A stretch of DNA of 10,447 nucleotides from Deltaproteobacteria bacterium GWA2_55_10 (GTDB taxonomy: Bacteria; Desulfobacterota; GWC2-55-46). Each line of letters starts with the position of its first letter. The first letter of the stretch is position 1. Under the pieces are notes generated by a model that did no database searches, was not told the DNA's origin, and was given only the letters and a program-made list of their open reading frames with translations. The stretch spans positions 23,314-33,760 of the forward strand of contig MGPL01000029.1 of the NCBI GenBank assembly GCA_001797415.1. The letters are read 5' to 3'. Positions 5,587 through 10,447 of the stretch are shown here, piece by piece. The translations under genes were made by a program, and so were the position numbers.

Positions 5587-6600
5587 ATGGACCTCAACGG
5601 AAGGACAATACTCATCACCGGCGGCACTGGCTCACTCGGCAAAAAGCTCACAAGGAAGATACTTGCGAGGTACAGGCCCAAGAGGCTCGTGATACTGAGC
5701 AGGGACGAGCTCAAGCAGTCCGAGATGATGCAGACCTTCCACGACCCGTGCCTGCGTTTCTTCATAGGCGACGTAAGGGATAAGGAGAGGCTCTACAGGG
5801 CCTTCGACGGCGTCGACTATGTAGTCCATGCGGCAGCCCTTAAACAGGTGCCAGCCGCCGAATACAACCCGTTCGAGGCCATAAAGACCAACGTGCTCGG
5901 CGCGCAGAACGTCATAGACGTATGCGTGGACTTAGGGATAAAGAAGGTCGTGGCGCTCTCAACAGATAAGGCCGCTAATCCCATCAACCTTTACGGCGCG
6001 ACCAAGCTCTGCTCGGATAAGCTCTTCATCGCAGGCAACTCCTACGCCGGAAGCAAGCCCACGAGGTTCTCGGTCGTCCGTTACGGCAACGTCGTAGGCA
6101 GCCGCGGCAGCGTCATCCCTCTCTTCCTCAAGATGAAGGATACAGGCACGCTTCCCCTTACCGACACCCGCATGACCCGCTTCTGGATAACTCTGGACGA
6201 AGGGGCCGATTTCGTCCTCGCATCATTGGAGAGGATGAAGGGCGGGGAGATATTCGTCCCCAAGATACCGAGCGCCAAGATGACGGACGTCGCCAGGGCC
6301 ATTGCGCCCAACGCGCAGATAAAGGTCATAGGCATAAGGGCCGGAGAGAAGCTGCACGAGACCCTGATATCGGAGGACGACGGCAGGCTCACCCTCGAAT
6401 ACGACACGCACTTCGTCATCCAGCCGCAGTTCACCTGGTGGGGCGAGGAGAGGAAGAACGGCGGAAAGCCGGTTACGGAAGGATTTGTGTATTCAAGCGA
6501 CAGGAACGACTGCGTCCTCGGCGTGCACGAGATTAAGAATATTGTCCAGGAGTTCACCAATGGCGAAGAAGGCCATATTCTACGGGCAGCAAACAATTGA
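5587..6600 (+). CDS. pseB: PseB, UDP-GlcNAc C6-dehydratase / C5-epimerase
   Basis: A 337-residue short-chain dehydrogenase-type enzyme. It converts UDP-GlcNAc to UDP-2-acetamido-2,6-dideoxy-L-arabino-4-hexulose, the first step of pseudaminic acid synthesis. Seen: the Rossmann NADP site TGGTGSLGKK (11-20), the catalytic segment STDKAANPINLYGATK (125-140) with D127, K128, Y136 and K140 as in H. pylori FlaA1/PseB, RYGNVVGSRGSVIP with its substrate-binding region, and a late GEKLHE motif. The frame is open further upstream, but the ATG at 5587 has AAGGAG (5574-5579), gives the family start MDLNGRTILITGG, and lies downstream of the sigma-54 promoter, so longer starts are rejected. Its last 41 bases overlap the start of pseC. 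The alternative of a UDP-GlcNAc 4,6-dehydratase of another branch (retaining C5) cannot be excluded, though the pairing with PseC favours PseB. Confidence 0.93.
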   Translation: MDLNGRTILITGGTGSLGKKLTRKILARYRPKRLVILSRDELKQSEMMQTFHDPCLRFFIGDVRDKERLYRAFDGVDYVVHAAALKQVPAAEYNPFEAIKTNVLGAQNVIDVCVDLGIKKVVALSTDKAANPINLYGATKLCSDKLFIAGNSYAGSKPTRFSVVRYGNVVGSRGSVIPLFLKMKDTGTLPLTDTRMTRFWITLDEGADFVLASLERMKGGEIFVPKIPSAKMTDVARAIAPNAQIKVIGIRAGEKLHETLISEDDGRLTLEYDTHFVIQPQFTWWGEERKNGGKPVTEGFVYSSDRNDCVLGVHEIKNIVQEFTNGEEGHILRAANN

Positions 6601-7771
6601 CGAGACCGACATAGCGGCCGTAGTGGACGCTATACGTTCCGGGATGCTCACGCAGGGACCGCTCGTCGAGGCTTTTGAGAAGGCATTGGCCGATTACACC
6701 GGCGCAAAGTACGCTCTCGTCTGCTCGAACGGCACTGCCGCGCTCCATCTCGCCTGCAAGGCCATCGGCCTGGGCGAGGGGGACAAGGCGCTGACTTCGC
6801 CTATTACTTTTTTAGCTTCAGCCAATGCCGCCCTTTACGTCGGGGCTATCCCCGAGTTTGCCGACATCGACTCCGATACATTTAATATCGACCCGAATGA
6901 GATAGAAAAGAAAATCAAGTATAACAGGGCGATAAAGGCACTCATACCGGTGCACTTCGCCGGGATGCCCTGTGAAATGGAGAGGATCCGGGCGATAGCA
7001 AAGAGCCGCGGCCTCATGGTGATAGAAGACGCCTGCCACGCCCTCGGCGCCGAGTGGACAGACTCTGAAGGCAGAGTCAACAGGGTAGGCTCATGCAGCC
7101 ATTCAGACCTTACAATATTGAGCTTCCACCCGGTAAAGTCGATTACGACTGCCGAGGGCGGCGCGATAACGACAAATAATATGGACCTTTACGAGAGGCT
7201 CAAGACGCTCCGCAGCCACGGCGTCGTGAAGGATGCTTCAAGATTTAAGAACGCTTCTCAAGGCCCCTGGTACCACGAGATGCAGGACCTGGGCTTCAAT
7301 TATCGCCTCTCTGACATCCAGTGCGCGCTTGGCATAAGCCAGATAAAGAAGCTCGACTGCTTTATAGAGAGAAGGGCCCGGATAGCCGCGCTTTACGGCA
7401 GGCTCTTCTCAAAGTACCCCTTCATAAAGACACCCATCGACTTCGAGAACGCAAAGAGCGCATGGCACCTCTACCCGATAGGGATAGACTTCGACGGGCT
7501 CGGCATAAGGAAGGAAGAGCTCTTCGGGCTCATGTCAGAGATAGGCATAAACCTGCAGGTCCATTACATCCCCGTTCACATGCAGCCCTATTACAGGGGG
7601 CTTGGCTTCAAGGCTGGCAGGTTCCCCAAGGCCGAGAAATTTTACAAAGAGGAAGTGAGCCTTCCGATATATCCGCTCCTTACAGATGAAGAGGCCGGGA
7701 CAGTGGCGGAGGCGTTGGTATCGACCATAGCGTGCCTATGCTCGCCCGCGCAAAGGGCCCAGGCCGTTTAG
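6560..7771 (+). CDS. pseC: PseC, UDP-4-keto-sugar aminotransferase
   Basis: A 403-residue PLP-dependent DegT/DnrJ/EryC1-family aminotransferase. Known for PseC: it adds a 4-amino group to the PseB product, giving UDP-4-amino-4,6-dideoxy-N-acetyl-altrosamine. Seen: the start MAKKAIFYGQQTIDETDIAAV, CSNGTAALHLA (phosphate-binding, 55-65), SPITFLASANA, IEDACHALGA with Asp157 expected to pair with the PLP ring nitrogen, and SFHPVKSITTAEGGAITTN with the Schiff-base lysine at K193. The end part (WHLYPIGIDF, VHYIPVHMQPYY) is typical of the family. The ATG at 6560 has CAGGAG (6548-6553) six bases upstream and overlaps pseB by 41 bases; a further-upstream extension lacks family similarity. At 403 residues it is slightly longer than the roughly 375-390 typical, mostly at the C-terminus. 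Confidence 0.93.
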   Translation: MAKKAIFYGQQTIDETDIAAVVDAIRSGMLTQGPLVEAFEKALADYTGAKYALVCSNGTAALHLACKAIGLGEGDKALTSPITFLASANAALYVGAIPEFADIDSDTFNIDPNEIEKKIKYNRAIKALIPVHFAGMPCEMERIRAIAKSRGLMVIEDACHALGAEWTDSEGRVNRVGSCSHSDLTILSFHPVKSITTAEGGAITTNNMDLYERLKTLRSHGVVKDASRFKNASQGPWYHEMQDLGFNYRLSDIQCALGISQIKKLDCFIERRARIAALYGRLFSKYPFIKTPIDFENAKSAWHLYPIGIDFDGLGIRKEELFGLMSEIGINLQVHYIPVHMQPYYRGLGFKAGRFPKAEKFYKEEVSLPIYPLLTDEEAGTVAEALVSTIACLCSPAQRAQAV

Positions 7772-7785
7772 GCGGAGGTGGAGTG

Positions 7786-7965
7786 ATGATGCCGGTATAT
7801 GTATGCAAGGATTGCAAGAGGGAGTTCGGAGGCTGGGGCGCAAAGCACAAGATGAGCTCCGGTAAAGGGCTTTCGTGCCCGGAGTGCAACGGCGCCCTCG
7901 TTGACAGGAAAGAGATTGAAGTCAGGACCGGACAGAAAAAGACCGCGCGCACAAAGGCCGCATAA
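7786..7965 (+). CDS. Small zinc-ribbon protein, function unknown
   Basis: A 59-residue protein that I do not recognise as a named family. Seen: two Cys-x-x-Cys knuckles, CKDC (7-10) and CPEC (31-34), spaced 20 residues apart with a Gly/Lys-rich loop between them. This is a classic four-cysteine zinc-ribbon or rubredoxin-like layout. A basic tail follows (GQKKTARTKAA). No signal peptide or membrane segment is present, so it should be cytoplasmic. GGAGG at 7774-7778 precedes the ATG at 7786 by seven bases; the next codon is also ATG (7789). It starts 14 bp after pseC and ends 34 bp before pseI, so it belongs to the operon. Codon use matches its neighbours. The proposed role (metal-bound accessory or regulatory protein for the sugar pathway) is speculation. 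Confidence 0.8.
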   Translation: MMPVYVCKDCKREFGGWGAKHKMSSGKGLSCPECNGALVDRKEIEVRTGQKKTARTKAA

Positions 7966-7999
7966 AAAGCTTCAGAATACGTATCAAGGAGTTTGCCTG

Positions 8000-9043
8000 A
8001 TGAGGAGCACGATAGAGATAGGCGGCAGGCGCGTAGGCGCCGGATATCCCGTATACGTCATCGCCGAGATAGGCTCTAATCACGACTCTGACCTCGAGAG
8101 GGCCAAGGAGCTCATTGCCGCTGCGAAGGACGCGGGGGCTGACGCGGTGAAGTTCCAGTCGTTTACGGCAGAGGGGCTCATAAACCCGTTGAGGCCCGAT
8201 GATAACGGCAACTGGGTCGACCACCCCGCATTCCCGATACTCCAGAAGCTCACCGTTCCCGAGGAATGGCACGCGGTACTGAAGAAACACTGCGCGAGCC
8301 TTGGCGTGACATTCCTGTCAGCGCCGTTCGAACCGGGCAGGGCCGAGCTTTTGAATTCGCTGAATATCGACGCGTTCAAGCTCGCCTCAGGCGAGCTTAC
8401 TAACGAGCCTCTCTTAAAGCAGGTCGCCGCCTACGGCAAGCCGATAATATTATCGACCGGCGCGGCGTATCTCGATGAGGTGAAAAGGGCCGTTGACATT
8501 ATCATCGGCGAAAAGAACTACCAGCTCGCGCTCCTGCACTGCGCCTCTCTCTATCCGCCTTCATACAGCGATGTGAACATAAGGGCGATGGCAACGCTCG
8601 CGAGGGAGTTCGGCTGCCCGGTCGGGTTTTCTGACCATACGCCCGGAAGCGAGGCGCCTGTCGCGGCAGTGGCCCTTGGCGCGTCGATAATCGAAAAGCA
8701 CATCACTTTAGACAGAAAGCTCAAGGGCCCGGACCATCCGTACGCGATGGAGGTCGACGAGTTCAGGGCAATGGTCAATGCCATAAGGAATGTCGAGCTG
8801 GCCCTCGGAACCGGGATAAAAGAGCCCTCGAAGAACGAGATGGCTGAGCGTGTAGGCGCGAGGCGCGCGATCTATACAAAAGTCGATATCCCCAGGGGCG
8901 AGGTCATAACCTCGGACATGGTAAAGCTCGTGCGCCACGCGTACGGCATGGAACCAAGAGAATTGAGCGGGATCATCGGGAGGGTGGCCCATAGGGACCT
9001 CATAAAAGACATGCCCCTAAGGAGTGAAGATATATGCGAGTGA
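8000..9043 (+). CDS. pseI: PseI, pseudaminic acid synthase (NeuB family)
   Basis: A 347-residue enzyme that condenses a 6-deoxy-2,4-diacetamido hexose with phosphoenolpyruvate to make the nine-carbon nonulosonic acid. Seen: a TIM-barrel with the NeuB motifs IAEIGSNHDSDLERA (21-35), GADAVKFQ, FKLASGELTN, LLHCASLYPP (178-187), GFSDHTPG and EKHITLDRKLKGPDHPYAM. His213 and His234 are the expected divalent-metal ligands. A C-terminal SAF (antifreeze-like) domain spans about 285-345 and caps the partner subunit's active site. The ATG at 8000 has AAGGAG (7986-7991) eight bases upstream; extra upstream in-frame sequence is dropped because it lies inside the previous gene. It overlaps the next gene by 10 bases. 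Choosing PseI over legionaminic (LegI) or sialic acid synthases rests on the pseB-pseC neighbours. Confidence 0.9.
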   Translation: MRSTIEIGGRRVGAGYPVYVIAEIGSNHDSDLERAKELIAAAKDAGADAVKFQSFTAEGLINPLRPDDNGNWVDHPAFPILQKLTVPEEWHAVLKKHCASLGVTFLSAPFEPGRAELLNSLNIDAFKLASGELTNEPLLKQVAAYGKPIILSTGAAYLDEVKRAVDIIIGEKNYQLALLHCASLYPPSYSDVNIRAMATLAREFGCPVGFSDHTPGSEAPVAAVALGASIIEKHITLDRKLKGPDHPYAMEVDEFRAMVNAIRNVELALGTGIKEPSKNEMAERVGARRAIYTKVDIPRGEVITSDMVKLVRHAYGMEPRELSGIIGRVAHRDLIKDMPLRSEDICE

Positions 9044-9819
9044 AGACAGGCTTGAGCCCGGTAGTAGCCGTCGTCCAGTCGAGGATGGGGTCAACGAGAC
9101 TCCCCGGAAAGGTCATGAAGCCCATCGGTGGCAGGCCGATCCTCTGGCATGTCGTCAACAGGCTCAAGGCCGCGAGCATGATAGACGACATCATCGTCGC
9201 GACGACAGAGGAGCCTTCCGACGACATTATACAGGAATGGTGCCGCCTCAACGGGACCGGATGCTACAGGGGCTCTATGGACGACGTGCTCGACAGGTAC
9301 TTCTATGCGGCGCGGAACGCAAAGGCGAAAACAGTCGTGAGGATAACATCTGATTGCCCGCTGGTCGACCCGGCGCTTGTCGACAGGGCCATACGGAAGT
9401 TCAGCGAAGGCGGCTTCGATTATGTAAGCCTGGACCCGAGCTTCCCGGACGGACTGGACGCTGAGGTCTTCTCCTTCGACGCGCTTGAAAAAGCGTATAT
9501 GGCGGCATCCCTCTCGTCCGAGAGGGAGCATGTAACTCCGTACATCTGGAAGCGTACTCAGCTCTTCAGGGTCTGCAAGATAATGAGCGAGACCGACCGT
9601 TCCAACATGCGCTGGACAGTCGACGACGAGAGGGACTTGAGGCTCGTAACCGCCATCTACGACGGGATAAACGCTGGCGAGAGGGTCTTCCACATGGAAG
9701 AGATATTGCAGTTCCTGGAGAAAAACACGGCGCTCCTCGAGTTGAACGCGGATATCAAGAGGAACGAGGGCTACGCCAAGTCATTGAAGGAAGACAAGTT
9801 GGTCCAGCAGGCTGGATAA
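9034..9819 (+). CDS. SpsF-family cytidylyltransferase, probable CMP-nonulosonate synthetase
   Basis: A 261-residue nucleotidyltransferase with a Rossmann-like fold. Seen: VVQSRMGSTRLPGKVMKPIG at about 13-32 (the CTP-binding loop of the SpsF/CMP-KDO-synthetase group), RITSDCPLVDP (103-113) with metal-binding Asp, and RWTVDDERDL (193-202). In this position after pseI it most likely activates the nonulosonic acid with CTP (the PseF role), but its sequence looks closer to Bacillus SpsF than to Campylobacter PseF. I therefore give no pseF symbol. The ATG at 9034 overlaps pseI by 10 bases and has AAGGAG (9019-9024) nine bases upstream. An N-terminal stretch of about 8 residues before the core and a Lys/Glu-rich tail of about 30 residues are unremarkable. 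No pseG-type hydrolase domain is fused to it. Confidence 0.85.
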   Translation: MRVKTGLSPVVAVVQSRMGSTRLPGKVMKPIGGRPILWHVVNRLKAASMIDDIIVATTEEPSDDIIQEWCRLNGTGCYRGSMDDVLDRYFYAARNAKAKTVVRITSDCPLVDPALVDRAIRKFSEGGFDYVSLDPSFPDGLDAEVFSFDALEKAYMAASLSSEREHVTPYIWKRTQLFRVCKIMSETDRSNMRWTVDDERDLRLVTAIYDGINAGERVFHMEEILQFLEKNTALLELNADIKRNEGYAKSLKEDKLVQQAG

Positions 9820-9839
9820 AAATTATTGAGAGGTGCCGC

Positions 9840-10447
9840 ATGAACCTTGCTGAAAAGACAGAATCCGGAAAAAGTCTTTTTCCCTCATCCGAAATATTGT
9901 GGGAAAAGGCGATGAAGCTCATACCGGCCGGCACGCAGACCCTTAGCAAGGGGCCTGACCAGTTCGTGCGCGGCGTCACCCCGAAGTATCTCAAAAGCGG
10001 AAAAGGCTCACATGTCTGGGACGTAGACGGCAACGAATACATAGACTACCCGCTGGCCCTCGGGCCCATACTCCTGGGCTACGACTACTCGCCTGTGAGC
10101 GAGGCTGTCATACACCAGGTGAGGGAGGGCACGACATTTACGCTCATGCACCCGCTCGAAGTCGAGGTCGCGGAGCTTCTTACGTCGATAATACCCTCAG
10201 CCGAGATGGTCAGGTTCGGCAAGAACGGCGCGGATGTGACGAGCGCCGCAGTAAAGGTGGCCAGGGCCAGCACGGGCAGGGACCACATTGCCTACTGCGG
10301 CTATCACGGCTGCCAGGACTGGTACGCGGTCACCACGCCGAGGAACAAGGGGATCCCCAAGCCCCTCCTCGAATACATGCACCCTTTCGAATACAACAGA
10401 ATAGAAAGCCTTGAGAGGCTCTTTAGCGAGCACCCGGGCAAGATAGG
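9840..10447 (+). CDS. HemL-like class III aminotransferase, 5' part
   Basis: The gene runs off the right edge; 202 residues are visible. It is a PLP enzyme of aminotransferase class III resembling glutamate-1-semialdehyde aminomutase. Seen: AMKLIPAGTQTLSKGPDQF (24-42), VWDVDGNEYIDYPLALGPIL, a phosphate-binding segment FGKNGADVTSAAVKVARA (126-143) where HemL proper has an N-x-G-T-E-A pattern, and YHGCQDWY (155-162) where HemL has YHG plus other residues. The catalytic lysine lies beyond the window. These differences and the setting in a pse operon suggest a specialised sugar- or small-molecule-modifying aminotransferase rather than the haem enzyme. Such HemL-like proteins recur in surface-sugar loci, but the substrate is unknown to me. 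The start has GAGAGG (9828-9833), 6 bases upstream, and a 20-base gap from the previous gene. Confidence 0.85.
   Translation, partial: MNLAEKTESGKSLFPSSEILWEKAMKLIPAGTQTLSKGPDQFVRGVTPKYLKSGKGSHVWDVDGNEYIDYPLALGPILLGYDYSPVSEAVIHQVREGTTFTLMHPLEVEVAELLTSIIPSAEMVRFGKNGADVTSAAVKVARASTGRDHIAYCGYHGCQDWYAVTTPRNKGIPKPLLEYMHPFEYNRIESLERLFSEHPGKI

Noticed and set aside
6485..6559. An earlier start for pseC adding 25 residues
   Set aside because: It would deepen the overlap with pseB, and the extra residues are not family-like. CAGGAG marks the ATG at 6560.
9091..9693. Long antisense open frame (200 codons, - strand) opposite the cytidylyltransferase, and similar ones at 2610-3173 and 6081-6596
   Set aside because: They mirror well-recognised genes on the + strand, have no ribosome site or family-like motifs, and arise from GC-biased codon positions.
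1..10447. tRNA, rRNA, CRISPR array or transposase
   Set aside because: No cloverleaf, spaced direct repeats, rRNA-like sequence or transposase coding sequence was seen.

Overview
The window is a gene-dense accessory/motility segment, with every gene I can support on the + strand. It carries the end of a flagellar assembly locus followed by the start of a nonulosonic acid (pseudaminic-acid type) sugar operon that probably glycosylates flagellin. The DNA is moderately GC-rich but uses AGG for arginine and ATA for isoleucine heavily. Together with csrA-fliW, sigma-54 and sigma-28 type promoters and a dispersed-repeat-like intergenic element, this suggests an uncultured or environmental Desulfobacterota (deltaproteobacterial) or Nitrospirota-like Gram-negative bacterium. 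That taxonomic call is inference from style, not from a marker gene.

Region 1 (1-596): the 3' part of a flagellar rod protein, with the tail of a FlgJ rod-binding domain joined through a Pro/Ala-rich linker to an M23 (LytM-type) endopeptidase domain. Region 2 (597-721): a short intergenic with a near-consensus sigma-28 (FliA) promoter at 651-678. Region 3 (722-5205): a compact seven-gene late flagellar operon: flgM (anti-sigma-28), flgN (chaperone), flgK and flgL (hook-filament junction), a degenerate hemerythrin/HHE-domain protein, csrA and fliW. The gaps are 26 bp or less, and csrA and fliW overlap by 4 bp.

Region 4 (5206-5586): a 381-bp non-coding stretch. It begins at the fliW stop with a roughly 131-bp hairpin-rich element ending in CAGGC/GCCTG termini. 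AT-rich DNA with several TGAC/GTCA half-sites follows, and then a textbook -24/-12 (sigma-54) promoter at 5537-5552, about 35 bp before pseB. Region 5 (5587-10447): pseB, pseC, a 59-aa zinc-ribbon protein, pseI (NeuB family), an SpsF-family cytidylyltransferase, and the 5' two-thirds or half of a class III (HemL-like) aminotransferase that runs off the window. The genes overlap or are separated by 34 bp or less, as expected for one transcript.

How they fit together: FlgM holds sigma-28 until the hook is finished. FlgN delivers FlgK and FlgL, which cap the hook before filament growth. CsrA and FliW are the known partner switch that sets flagellin translation to the export state. PseB/PseC/PseI and the cytidylyltransferase make an activated nonulosonic acid that decorates flagellin. 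No flagellin gene, pseG or pseH is in the window. Most of the content is recognisable. The least explained parts are the degenerate HHE protein inside the flagellar operon, the FlgJ-M23 fusion, the zinc-ribbon protein inside the sugar operon, the HemL-like aminotransferase, and the intergenic repeat plus sigma-54 control region.
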